Made by a program: the position numbers and the translations under genes. Positions 46,434-58,110 of a stretch of DNA of 64,000 nt are shown piece after piece. How positions within the stretch are numbered: the first letter of the stretch is position 1; every line of letters starts with the position of its first letter. Source of the DNA: Fragilaria crotonensis (Eukaryota; Bacillariophyta; Fragilariophyceae; Fragilariales; Fragilariaceae); the NCBI GenBank assembly GCA_022925895.1, contig JAKSYS010000057.1, positions 1 through 64,000 on the forward strand. Direction: 5' to 3'. The notes beneath the pieces are model-generated. The model was not told the DNA's origin. It worked only from the letters and a program-made list of their open reading frames with translations, and did not search any database.

Positions 46434-47677
46434 TTAAATGGGTATCCTTGATAGAATCACAATCTCCTTCGCGGTCAAGAAAAGCCCGTACAACAATGGA
46501 CAAAGACTCGAAATTATGATGAAGGACACCACAACGGCAGCTGTTGCATCGGCGAACTCACCGTTGACGCTAGGGAACACTGTAGCAATGCATGCTGCAA
46601 CCAACACGGCGATACTCCGCAAGGTGTCGGCGCATACATGCTGGGGAGTGAACGAATTGGCAATTGAGTACAGGGGCACTGAGCCGTGATATCTGGCTTC
46701 GCATCACTTACCGTCCAAGCGGAACACATGTTGAGATTGGCCCCAAAGGGACTATCTTTCTCCACGGTTTCTGCAATCTTGTCTACAACAAGAGGAGTCA
46801 CTTCTGTAGCAACCGTTGGTTGGAATTCCACTTCTGCTCCCACTGATGTCATTTTGACGAAATCGTGTGCTCGTACTGGCGCCGGTTGCAATCCCATGGA
46901 TTGAAGCCCGAACGCCTGATGGGCTCGCGCAAAACAAGTGACATTGACAATGTCCAGCAAGAGATTTATGCCCGAGAATAGCAGCATGATACTCACATCT
47001 ACGTCGTCGTCAGCTTGGTCGTACTCCCCCTGGTCACCGAAGAGAGTTTGAAGCGAATCTCTCAAAACGAAAACTGTCACAATGATTAACGTCGTGACCG
47101 ATATTAAAGGTGGAATCAATTCAAGGTACAGCCGTTTCATCGTGCGACGTCTTAATCTAACTGGACTGGGAAGACTGAGCTCGTGCTCCGTGAAGGGCTT
47201 GTTTTTGATGCGTTCAGCACACATGTTAAAGAGATAGGTAAGAGCATCCACTGACATGGCCTCGGAATCAGCTAGCATGCTTTGCGAATGGGCTATCAGA
47301 GCAAAGACTGCTTGCACGGCCATGAAACCAAGAAAGGAAAAGAATGCAACGTTCTGTATATTGAGCGATAGTAAATGACAGTGAGACAACTGGATCGATG
47401 AGACTACTTTCAGGAATAGATTTGATAAACTCACCAAAACGTAGACATTACTTGGTCGTACGACCAACTCTTCCAATTCGTCTTCCGCTATGCTTTGCAT
47501 CGATGGTTCAGCGACATTATCATTGGGAGCTGTGGGTACTTCGACTTCATCGCGATCGTCACTTGCTAGAAACGAGCTTCCTCTGTCACCTTCGCTCAAT
47601 TGCATGGGACCAACAGCAAAGTCCTCCTGCATCAACCCCCTTGCCTTGGTCACTTTGCTTTCAAGGAATCTCAACAT
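46434..47677 (-). CDS. Cation diffusion facilitator (ZnT-like), short and atypical
   Basis: CDF proteins export Zn2+, Mn2+ or similar metals from the cytosol. Exons 47677-47435, 47353-46712 and 46640-46434 give 363 residues; introns are 81 bp (GTGAGT..ACAG) and 71 bp (GTAAGT..CCAG). About six membrane helices are visible. The fifth-helix metal motif HxxxD is present and crosses intron 2 (SAWT-HVCADTLRSIAVL). In the second helix the family's H/D-x-x-x-D site reads LADSEAMSVD, with Ala where the first ligand is expected. The last helix (FIIISSLCPLLYGLF) matches ZnT helix 6, and the protein stops soon after, so the C-terminal cytosolic domain is missing. The N-terminal 80 residues are hydrophilic and acidic. 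Role as a transporter is likely but altered selectivity or a partner subunit role is possible. Confidence 0.74.
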
Positions 47678-49827
47678 GTTGAATCAGTGACGGGGCAATA
47701 AGCACCAATGATTGTAATGAAAGTCGATGGTTGCCTGTGTACGTTGTTGACATCTCAAAGTATAGCGGTCTACAGTAACAAATTTGATCCTTTTCCCAGC
47801 TTGTCCCCGTCACCCGTCACACGTATGACATACACAGTATTCAGTATATCCTACTTGTAGAACCCTACTAGGTCAACCTGGTATGTACCTGCATAGAGAA
47901 ATCATCACAAATCTTGCTGCCCCGCTGTCTTGCACAAAACCTTGAGTGTGTGCGCATGAAATCCACGTGTCATGGTATCTTTCTCATTTCTACAGATACT
48001 GCAGTAATATAGTACTGACTAAAACGACAGTACAAGAAGTGGGCTTACTTGGACTTCAGTCGTATGACATACGCGGAATGTATCCCATGTAAACTTCGTG
48101 CCGACGAATTCGCAAAACGATGTTCGGAGTCGCAACTCCACTAATTAATACAACTAAAAAACAACACGGAGTGCTATCGAAGGCACAAGACACCAGAGTT
48201 CACAAACACCCCCAATCACATCTCACATGCAACCATGACGAACCGCTCCTGCTAATTCTGTGCTGGTCTCTTCTCAATTTTCATAGTGTCGACATGGAAA
48301 TGAGCTGCAGCTTATTTGTGTTACGCGTTGTATCGCATCGACCCTTCGACATTACTTGTGCACGTCGATGTACGTCGTGCTCCAAGGAGATGCATTGGAG
48401 AAAGGTGTGGGAACAGTGTCCCATTTTCCGCCATACGTCCATGCGATAAGGTTTGTGATTCTTTGAATCCATATCATCGTGCGATGCCAGGCTTTGCAGA
48501 CCCGTCTCTTCGACGTTTCGTCTTTTCGGTCGCCGTCGAACAGCACGTGGAGAATTTTGTGCTTCGGAAGACACGCCATTGTGGCTCAGGATCCCACACA
48601 GTTTATACCATTGGCCTGTGACTATAGTCGTTCCCACCTCCTCAGAGGCAATACACTGGCATGGGAGCTACGAGACTGCAAACGATCACAGAAAATCTCT
48701 GAACGTCACATCATAAGGGCCGCCAGTGTTGTCAAAGGATATCGGCAAAGCGTCGTCTTTCCTTATTTTCATTGCGAGATGAGCGTAGACGTCGTCTAGC
48801 TCCTGGTATCTCACGTCGTGTACCCATGGTGGGATAGCTTTCATCCGCCACTTAATACAAATGATAGCAAATTTGGAAGTTCGTCGTGCTCTGTGTAGGG
48901 ATAACGATGCGCTTCGTCCCTGACTTGTAACTGGAAATGTGAAATTCATTTGGACTATGGTCAAGTCTGTAGATTTTTGTTACGAACTTTTTTCGTCTTG
49001 TGGTCTGAGGTAGTACTGGAGTATGATTTATGATGAGACCTCCTCGCGGTAACGCATTGAAACAAAACCTATAATTCAAGACCTGAAGGCGACTCGAAAA
49101 TGAGTCCACGTAGGGAACACTTGAACATGCACGATTCACTACTCACGACCCGTGAGCACCAGCCGAAAGCGTCACGTGTAGGGTGTAGTGTGGGCTCCAT
49201 GATGTTCCTCGTACAGGTCCCGGTGTCCCCGAACTAGTACTCTACCGGTAGAAGAGTGTGAGCTATAAATCAATCACTTCGCATCTACTGTAGTGTACTG
49301 TACTCAACTTCTTGGCGAGTACTGTACTACCGGTAGAGTAGTACAAAACACTGTCCTGGATTTTTTTTCTTCTTATTAATTTTTCCTGATGGAGGCACGA
49401 AAACCAAACTGTGACTGGGCGCGGTATTAGTGGTACCTGGTACTACGAGTCTAGTCGTGGAAGTGGCGATGCGGAGGCATGCAGGTCCTGATGAAAGTAG
49501 GGATCAGGCGTCTCCTTCTTGAAACATGGAGTCAAATACATCGGGTCGCGTCCCGTTTTAAAGCTCGCACATACGTAGATAGTTCATCATTTCCATCCAC
49601 GGTCTTACGCCACACGCTCAACTTTTCCTTGTCTCCAGTCCAGCGCGGCAGCGAAGAGTTCAAGGTAGACTCATGTCGAATACGGAGAATGCGTGGAGCC
49701 CGCCGTTCATCGCCGCTCCATTCCCAGATTCCATCAACAGCCCATTGTACGAAATAGATCAACTATTCCTATCGTAAACGAGCAATGGACACGCTTCTGT
49801 TGGAGGGATCTGAATGTTGCCTCTTCT
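47678..49827. other. Intergenic 2.1-kb region, no firm gene
   Basis: Only weak open frames occur. The best is on the minus strand about 48686-48949, 87 codons from an ATG (MNFTFPVTSQG...), with no recognised domain. Another minus frame at about 49532-49760 lacks an ATG. 49190-49450 is GTAC-rich. The DNA left of 47.9 kb holds the CDF promoter side. Confidence 0.5.
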
Positions 49828-50709
49828 TCAGTTTTCGTAGTAAGAAGACTTCTTCGACCTCGCTGAGAACGGACTCGCACGCCGCGAAGAGTTTTTCTTG
49901 GTAGAGGGGCTCTTACTCACTGATCTCGCTGGTGTCTCAAAGGTCCGGCGTCCCGACGGGGACCGCACCCCTCGTGCATCGTTTTGATTGACGGGACCGT
50001 TACGTTCCAACAATAGGGTACACAATGAATCATTTGGCCCTGTTTTAGCCTTATGTATCTCAGCAACCCTCCTTTCCCTCGCTTCAGAGTAGTCGCAAAT
50101 CATCTCTTTGGACCACAATTGCTTGCGCTGATCAGACTGGATTTTGAGTGCCTCAATTTCATCGCGCAAATTGCGGACAGTGTCGTCTTTGATCTTAAGT
50201 GCCGTCTCGAGTGTCGCTATTGCCGCTTCTCTCTGCTTGAGTTTGACTTCAAGCTCAAGCACACATCGTGCTGAATTCTCTTGTAAAAATGCAAGTTGTC
50301 TCATGAGATCTTGCTCAATTCGTGTTTGTTGACGTTCATCAGGTATTCGCGGCCATCGAAACGAGGCAAATGCGCCGGGAAAAGTGGCGGACGATTTCCG
50401 TGAACCGCCAGTCATTTCCGTTTTTCCTAGGCTTGAGAGAATTGATACATCATCAGGAGCCATGCGGTGGGGAGAGTCCACAAAGTTGAAGGCAAACTGG
50501 TCACATGAACTCGAAGCCGCAGTGGTTTCAAGGGACGGATTGTCGCTTGCGAAAGTACCACTCCTTTCTGAGAAGCAAAGGGTTTCATCGTCAATTTGCT
50601 TCCTCACACGCTCGACATCCCTCCAACTCTGCTCTAAAGCTTGAGAAGTACTCGCTTTCAAAGCTCGAAGCTCTGACTCCAATTCAAATATCTTTCTTTC
50701 CAGACTCAT
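49828..50709 (-). CDS. Coiled-coil protein with basic Ser-rich tail
   Basis: 293 residues, one exon, ATG at 50709. Residues 1-45 and about 127-205 show heptad-type coiled coil (e.g. LELEVKLKQREAAIATLETA). Between them is a Ser-rich, probably unstructured segment. The last about 50 residues are basic and Ser/Pro/Thr-rich (SPSGRRTFETPARSVSKSP...), with several S/T-P sites suited to proline-directed kinases. No enzymatic motif, signal peptide or membrane helix. A cytoskeletal or centrosomal role would be a guess; I do not recognise an orthologue. Confidence 0.72.
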   Translation of the reverse strand: MSLERKIFELESELRALKASTSQALEQSWRDVERVRKQIDDETLCFSERSGTFASDNPSLETTAASSSCDQFAFNFVDSPHRMAPDDVSILSSLGKTEMTGGSRKSSATFPGAFASFRWPRIPDERQQTRIEQDLMRQLAFLQENSARCVLELEVKLKQREAAIATLETALKIKDDTVRNLRDEIEALKIQSDQRKQLWSKEMICDYSEARERRVAEIHKAKTGPNDSLCTLLLERNGPVNQNDARGVRSPSGRRTFETPARSVSKSPSTKKNSSRRASPFSARSKKSSYYEN

Positions 50710-51348
50710 GAAATCGACGATGACAGATCTTCAATGAAAACAAAAGTGAATGGCCCGACCTTCTTCTCTGCTGAGGGTCTTCCGCTCGTACTAGCAGTAT
50801 TTGAGTCTCATCTTACGATAAGTATGTAGGAGTACACGATAAACGTGCAACCACCCAACCATCATATTAGATATCAGATGCATCTGATCGTGATGACCGT
50901 CGTTGCGACAAACTCGCACACAATTCCTTCGGACTATTTATGGCGAGGCGAAGTTGGGTTTTTTAGGGCATAATTGTGAGAAACGTTAGTAATCCAAGTG
51001 TTCTGTTATGTGCGGATCTGCGACGTGTTCTCGGAGTCATTTATACCGAGCCAAAATATTAGTGCACTAGAGGCACAGGAGAAGTTCATATTTATTGATG
51101 ACGTGGAGTTGTGTCCCTTAGCAAATGCCGATGACATTTCATGCATTTATAGATCTATGTAGGTTCGAACAGGAGATGTGAAACACTATTTCTTCCCATT
51201 AAAACTTGTACGTATCACAGGTACTCTCGCAGTTAAAAATGCCAACAGGGACCTTTCCGACTTCGGAGGTATCACTGGCATTTCGTCGAAACGACATGGC
51301 ATTCATTTCGATCTAAACAACTACATCAGAGACTGTTCATCGTCTAAA
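50710..51348. other. Intergenic region
   Basis: 639 bp upstream of the coiled-coil gene and up to the left end of the nested elements. No gene or repeat recognised. Confidence 0.5.
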
Positions 51349-52560
51349 AGGCCGATCCTTAGAGCATCCCCACCGGCGGCGCTAAACATGATGTTTCTCC
51401 GACGAGGACATTCTGAAATGTCCGAGGAGGTCGAAAAACGCCAGCACCGGTTGGGCCTAAATCATCAGATCTGGAGCCCAAGCGGCGCTAAATTCAAGCG
51501 CCGGAGGCAGAATTGAGCATCTGGTCATCAAATTTAGCTCCGGCGCTACATTCTAGCACCGCTCCATTTGACCTATTCGACCCGGTGGAAACGCACGTCG
51601 ACCAATAGGATTCGAGTGTTTCTGTGTTTCTGTGAGGGAAATTCGATCACGGGCACACATGATTTGACCGTGACTGACGTAATTTCAATGTCGCATCGGC
51701 ATCAGACAAAAAATAAAAAGAACAAAACGATGACATCCAATGGCTACGACGACGAAAACACAGATACTGTCATATTGAATACAAAATGTGATACGGACGA
51801 TGACGTTGATCTTGTTGGAAGACTCATAACGTTGGAAGAGCGCTGTGAGTTGTGACGTTGACGTCAAACGACGACAACAACGCCATACAAAAATTCGAAG
51901 GGCGGGAGGATACCAGTGCAAGGAGATGGTGCGCGGCGCTATTCCATCATGACACGTATCAAAAAACGACTCCAACCGGTGCGAGAAAGACATGCAGGAA
52001 TGTCCAAGAATTTGTTTTTAAAGGCGCTAAATCGATATGTCCGATTTTTTTAGCGCCGCCGGTGGGGATGCTCTTATAGAACGACAAAACAGAAACAAAA
52101 CTCCACTTTTGTTTCTGTTCTGTTGAATAGTCGTCCCTTATGGTCAACAAAAACTCCGACATTTGTTTATTTAGTTCTGTGGAGCCCAAAAAAATAACCC
52201 ATTTCCGACAGAAAAGGTTTTCCGATCTGTCGGGATTTCACGACAACAAAACAATAACAGAAACGTTTTGGCGGATGCCTGATTCCGTGTAAAACCCAAC
52301 CACCACCAACCATTCCAATTTGCAACGTCAGAAGGCAGTCAACAATCGACCGGTCATTGCCCGGGTCCTTTAGGACAAAAAAACTGGTCTCCAAGACATG
52401 CTTGCACGAAGTAAATCATTTCCACATTGCTGTATGTGACGAAACGCTTTGTTTTTGTTGACAACTGTTGGGGACAAAAATTGCTGATCCGACAAAACAA
52501 CAACAGAAAAGATTATCCGACGAGTTTTGTTTCTGTTTTGTCAAACTGTAAGGAACGGCC
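51349..52560. mobile_element. Outer inverted-repeat DNA element (MITE-like), interrupted by a second MITE
   Basis: The left end (AGGCCGATCCTTA, then continuing at 52077-52103) and the right end (52521-52560, reverse complement beginning AGGCCGTTCCTTACAG) form an inverted repeat of about 40 bases. The inner 21 bases are a perfect match (52083-52103 with 52522-52542). Removing the inner insertion leaves about 0.5 kb with no transposase frame. The body has many AACAGAAA-type words in both directions. The exact ends and target duplication are unresolved (TAA-like bases flank both sides). Confidence 0.72.
51362..52073. mobile_element. PIF/Harbinger-like MITE inserted in the outer element's terminal repeat
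   Basis: 712 bp with perfect 25-base terminal inverted repeats: left 51362-51386 starting GAGCATCCCCACCGG, right 52049-52073. A TTA stands on each side (51359-51361 and 52074-52076), the classic 3-bp target duplication of PIF/Harbinger. Internal GGCGCTAAATT/AAGCGCC words repeat the terminal GGCGCTAAA in both directions. The only longer frame (51568-51855) is not transposase-like, so it is non-autonomous. Confidence 0.88.
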
Positions 52561-53956
52561 TAATGTCTAATATATATACTTGAGACTTGAGTACGTCCAG
52601 TACTGGAGTGTACTACTATAACATAAAATGTCGGCGTCGACGTTTCATTTTTAAGATTTTCGATCAAGGAAATTAGGCCTTGTTTTAGTTTTTTTTTCGA
52701 GAAGAGTATTTTACACTACCTTATTTCTTGGAGATCTGTACCCCTCGGAATTTTGTACCCTTTGCCGAAATTCGATGTACATTTGGTCTCAGCTCTGACC
52801 ATACTATGTTTTACGTGAATCTGAGTATTCAGTTGTCTTGGTCTCTACAAGTGGATCATTTCCATACTTGACACTTGACATATCAGCAGTATCGCATCAT
52901 CCAAGCAGTGTGCAAGTCGAAATAGTCTGCATTGACAAGAGCAATCGAGGTTGTTCTTGCGAACGACATCCCTGCTGTGGCAAAGTTGTTTGCTTTGACA
53001 CTGTTCTCCGCTTATGGAAAGTGCAGATACTCAACGGTAAGTGACCACTCCTTGTTCGGTACAGATTGGTACGAACAGCGGCTATACTGACACTGTAAAA
53101 AATATTCTTTCAGATCAGAACATGAGGAGTTGGTGACAAAACGCTCACAACGATTGATTGCAGTTACCTTGGGTTTGGCAAAGTTAATGAAGTCAATCGC
53201 CTCTCGGCAAAGAACCTCAGGAGGACGCTGGCACTCATGAGTTACCTGTCGGAGAACAATCTTGTTTGTATTGCAGAAGCGCCGCACGGCAAGGTCTTTT
53301 GCTCTCTCCGTTTTTCTTCAAAAAGCTGCACTGACTTCACATGCCTTCAGAGTTAACAAGCAATCGTACCAACAGCATTAATCCTTGTTCACGAAGTTCA
53401 AAAAACCATCTCAATAACTGCTCCTCCACGGGTGCAAGAACTGTCTGCCTTCCAACATGTTGGGAATGATAATGCGCTGCTTCAGGATTTGATATGTCCT
53501 GTCTCACCTGTTGCCAACGTCAAACCTGTGAGGGTTGGACCACCATAAGATCACGACAACATGATCTTTATGATTCTCCTGCCTCCTGGCGATCCTCTAT
53601 AATGTCCAGAGGGATGAGTTTTTCTCTGTTGCTGTACACTTTGCGTCGTGGCATCTTTGCAAAGTTGTGGTTGTTTGGAAGTTCTGTTTGGAAGTTCTGC
53701 CTGGAAGTTCTGCTTGGAGATTATGTTGCGTGAAGACGAAGATTGATTCAAGCATCAAAACTTGATTTGGCGCACCTGATTTCGGTACGTCCGTTGTCCA
53801 CTTTCTCTCGGAGTTTTGTACTCTTTTGCATTTTCGATGTACATTTGGGTGGCTCTCCGAGAAATACGGTTGCTACTACCGGAAGATCAGACAGAACTTG
53901 AGTTTGGAAAAATGTACTCCAGTACTGCAGTACCCTGGAGCCCGTGTTTGTCGTCC
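52561..53956. other. Intergenic relic region
   Basis: No intact gene. Two similar ~43-bp segments in direct orientation, 52744-52786 and 53807-53848 (CTCGGA(A/G)TTTTGTAC...CGATGTACATTTGG), bracket 1.0 kb of decayed DNA. Between them lies a short open stretch (52838-53044) encoding a Cys-rich patch, GCSCERHPCCGK, which looks like a fragment of an element protein, and a 13-bp tandem repeat at 53674-53725. Confidence 0.5.
53674..53725 (+). repeat. 13-bp tandem repeat (TTTGGAAGTTCTG)
   Basis: Two exact units (53674-53686 and 53687-53699), one with two changes (53700-53712) and one degenerate (53713-53725). Confidence 0.88.
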
Positions 53957-54278
53957 TGTTGAAACCACAGTTTCCACGGTAGTACCAATGTGCCAATAAG
54001 ACAACGTATCCAGTACTGCAGCAGATAACTGGGAGATTGAATGGCTTGTAAATTGGAAAATTAAAATAGAATGAGACTATCACTATTCCAACCGAAACTC
54101 ATTCTACGCTTGTCATGCTGTCCGTTCACGCATGACCCCTTTCCGTTCGTAATAGCACTCACATGGCACTTCATCCGGCCGTTCGCGTGCCTATTCTTCT
54201 TTGACTCAACCGTCACCCATCCTTCTTCAGCACCGGGTGTCTCAGAAGTTATGTCTTGTCTGTCAGCTGCGTTCAACA
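53957..54278 (-). repeat. 3' LTR of Copia C
   Basis: 322 bp, aligned end to end with 57789-58110. Many differences are CG versus TG or CA. Confidence 0.9.
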
Positions 54279-57200
54279 CACTCCTGCAATCCTCATGTGC
54301 GTAATCATAGCGTTGAGGATTGACATTCATAATGCCATCCCACATTTTAGTGAACAAACAACCCTGAAGCGGCTTGGTAAAGAAGCCCGCCATCATGTCC
54401 TTGGTTGGACAATGCTTGATCTTCACTTCGCCAGAGGCAATCCTGTCCTTGACAAGCAAATACCGAATATTGATGTGTCGAGTGCGACGTCCACTTAAAG
54501 GAAGCTTTCCCATTCTCAGCAGCCAGAAGAATTGTGCTTTTGTTGTCTTGATATACGATCCTGTCCTTCGCCAAAACCCTGTGCCTCCAGGAAGTACCGT
54601 GTCCACAATATTTGTGGCATCACATCGTTGACGCCAACCAGCTCTGCCTCAGTCATGCTCTTGGTGTTGATTTTCTGGCAAGTAGGCGTACCGTACTGTG
54701 CGCCCTTGCCAAGCAAGAGTCATGATGCCTCCTCCTGTATGACTTTTCATATCAGGGTGCACAGCAAAGGATGCACCCACCATTTGACAATGTTGACCTC
54801 GTCAGCTTCAAGAGTTCGCCTAAGTTTCTTGTAGTCATCAACATCAGGCACCGTGACCCTAGTACACAAGAATGCAACTGCAGGCTGAATATCAGGCCGT
54901 GCATGTTTGCATAGGAAAAGCAATTTGGTGGTGTTGTGACGGAACATCTCGCCCATCGAATCAGACAACTTTTCCGCATCATCATTGACGTCGAACAAGT
55001 GTGACAAGGCAGGAGTTGTGACAGTACTGTCCGTGTCCACGGGCAGTTCATGCATCATCCCCTCAATGAAATCAATCATGGTGGCTGGTGAATGTCGCCT
55101 TCCCTTTGACACTGTAATCAATTGTCATCCCTAGGTATTCATGGACTTTACCCCTGATCACAGTCAGTGGTGCCTCATTCCTGAATTTGTGCTTGAGTAA
55201 TTTGATAATGATGTCTGTAACCACACTTGCCTCCACATGTGAAATTTCCAGGTCATTGGCGTGCCATGGTACTACAGTGAATTGCTTGCAGTTTATCATT
55301 TTGTTGGCAACACAGCGCTAGTATCATATGGGTTGAGTTTGAAACCCCACTTTATCAATTGTGAACTCAGACGTTTCCATAATAAAAGGGCCGCTTTCAA
55401 TGTTCCGTAGAGAGGAGCTTTCATGAGCTGTACGTATAGAACCATTCGTCCCTTTTCTATTCAAATGTACTACCTGAAAAGGTTTGGCGCGATGCGAATG
55501 CTGAGCAGTGTTTGGCCATCTACCCTTCCAACTTCATATGAACGGTGTCCTCCTCCATATCAGCCTGCATAAAGGCTCCTGGTAGGTCAACTATCCCCAC
55601 GTCTCTTTCTTCTTTTGCATTGATGATGCATGATAGCATCACTGATTCAATTGCAACTGTAGGTGAGCTTGCCTCTTCCTGAGTTGCAGCAGCCCGTTCT
55701 TTACGCCCATCGGCGCATCCACGACCCTTGACAGTTCCATTTCGTTTTTCTTTTAGAAACATCAGCTACTGGAGTGCTGCGTTGCATTCTTCTACAGTGA
55801 GTTCCTTGGCGTCTTTGGGCTAAAGCACCCCTCGATCGTGTAGCTGGGTCAGCTCCTTTGTAACGGCGTCAATGCCCCTGTTAGTACCACACAGTCGTAG
55901 ACCTTTGCGAGCACTGTGTTGTATGAAGGCAGTTCTTTCAAGGGGGTGAAGTCAATATCACCGATGTCAAAAATGTCATCGCCGTTCTCGATGGTGGCAT
56001 GGAGATGTGCATAATCACGTGGCTTTTGGGCTCTCTAATCGTATTGTCCAGTTCTCGGACCATAAAGTGCATCCATGTGAGTAGCCATGCATATCGATAG
56101 ATTTGTATTTGTCATTTTCCTCTTCTTGTGCTTTATTTGCTTCATCTTCTTCCGGATCTTTGACATTGCCATTTGCTTCATGTTCTTCTGGGTCCTCAAA
56201 ATGGCATTGTGCATTCTCGTTTGTGCTTGTGACATCATTGTCTGTGTTGCGCTTATCATTGGCGGCATTAGTGATTGTTAATTCCATCTCAAGTTCAATA
56301 TTGTTTGCATCGTCATCAAGAGCTATCAAAGTTTTGTCATCATGTCCATTTGCTTCATTATCATTCACTCCTGCGATGTTGATGTCGTTAATGTTAACAT
56401 CGGTAGTATCATTGTTGTCTTAATCACTACCGTCGTCGTCGTTTCCATCGATGTTGGGATCGAAGTCATCATCGTCGTCATCATCATCGTCCGCTACATT
56501 ATTGTCCTCGTTTCCAATGAGCACTCCTACCCGGTTTGCAACTTCAATTGGTGTGAGTTCCAATAGTCGTCAAGATAGCCGGTGGAGACGAGCAATCACA
56601 TCGGCGGGCATGGGTATCACGGTCAAATGATTGGTGGGATTGAGATGGCGGCCAGTAGTCACACTATAAAATTAGTAACCTCACTGAACAATTCCCGTGT
56701 GACGTAATGCAATGGCACCGGTGCACATGTCCGCGTTGACGAATTCACAGTTGGCGAATTCATCCTGGTCGTCGAGAAAATCAACATCGTAGATGTCACC
56801 GTTGTTGAGCAGGAGTCATGTTGTCCCAATCTGCTTCTTTTGTGCATTCATCTTGGTCCCGCCAGCTTCAGGTGGTGTCATGTCATCAACGCGCTTGTGA
56901 TCACATTTGTTGGCGTAGTAATGCCCCTTTTGTTTGCATCAGTGGCACGTGATGTTTCAAATGCTCCTTGATTGATTAACTTTACGCATTGACAAAGGCA
57001 GTCTCACCACCGCCAACTTCACGTTGTCCAAGACAAGGGTCGAAGGAGTAATTTGTCAAACAATGGTATGCATTGTTGATGCTGGTTGGATACCTATCTT
57101 GCCCTTCAAGAATAAAGTTGTTTCTGTGCTTGATTACATCAGTGACGGAACAACCCTTCGTTTGATTGTAGAATCGCTTCCTTGCATCAAACACAGACTC

Positions 57201-57788
57201 TTCCGCATAGTTCTGGCTCTGAAAGCTGTATGTGAGGATGTTCTTGATCCTCTTCAGGAGATCCAGGCCTTCAGTTGATTCCAGTTTTGTTGCAGAATGT
57301 CAGTGCATTGACCCCACACAATGGCATATAGAGTCCTGGTGTTCTCATCAAGATAACTGATCCTCTTCCCCAGCTGCTTCACGGAGTCCTTCCAAAGTTC
57401 TATAGTTGCCATGTTGGCATCTTCTGGTGGATTGTTGGGAATGGGGAATGTTGGTGGTTCAAGTGTTTCAATCGCGCGATGATGCGCATGTCTCCCCCAA
57501 GCTTCATGGTTCGTCCAAGGTATGCTGCAAGATTCTTGGTAGTCTTCACAAAAATGTCTGCCTCTTTGGCATCAGCAGAACAATCATAAATCGAACCTTT
57601 AAGCAGATCTTGGCACTTCCCTTTGACCTTGTTGGACAACACAACACCATTCTGACCCTCGGCAAAGTGGTAGCCCTTTTTCTTGCTATCGCCCCGTTCC
57701 CTGCTGCCTTTTGGTGCCCCTGCGCCAGCTTCCAATTTGACCGTGGCCTCTGCCATGGTTAATTGCTTTCGTATTTCCTATTTAACTT

Positions 57789-58110
57789 TGTTGAAAGCAT
57801 AGTTCCCACGGTAGTACCTACATGCCAATAAGACAACGTATCCAGTACCGCAGCGGATAACTGGGAGATCGAATCGCTTGTAAATTGGAAGATTACAATA
57901 GATTGAGACTATCACTATTCTCACCAAAGCTCACTCTACGCTCGTCACGCTGTCCGTTCATGCGTGACCCCTTTCCGTTCGTAATAGCACCCACATGGCA
58001 CTTCATCCGTTTCGCGTGTCCATTCTTCTTTGACTCAACCGTCAGCACCCATCCTTCTTCAGCACCGGGTGTCTAAATAGTTATGTCGTGTCCGTTAGCT
58101 ACGTTCAACA
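57789..58110 (-). repeat. 5' LTR of Copia C
   Basis: 322 bp, same ends as its partner; a zone encoding the Gag start lies just inside it. Confidence 0.9.

Larger units (their letters stand above)
53957..58110 (-). mobile_element. Copia LTR retrotransposon C, old and heavily broken
   Basis: A minus-strand Copia element. Its two 322-bp LTRs have TGTTGAA...TTCAACA ends and are flanked by CGTCC on both sides (53952-53956 and 58111-58115), a 5-bp target duplication. Remnants in minus-strand order: Gag (about 57760-57400), a zinc-knuckle remnant (about 56935-56890), an acidic Asp/Glu-rich region (about 56480-56100), reverse transcriptase (about 55760-55050) and RNase H (about 54760-54300). An integrase region is not recognisable and internal length is short, so part has been lost. 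The LTRs differ at roughly one position in ten by eye, so it is much older than A and B. Coding parts carry many breaks, at least ten. Confidence 0.9.

Noticed and set aside
48281-49139. Minus-strand multi-exon gene
   Set aside because: Frames could not be joined by plausible GT..AG introns and no domain was recognised.
52838-53044. 68-codon Cys-rich frame as a host gene
   Set aside because: Too short, in CpG-poor relic DNA between decayed repeats; better seen as an element fragment.
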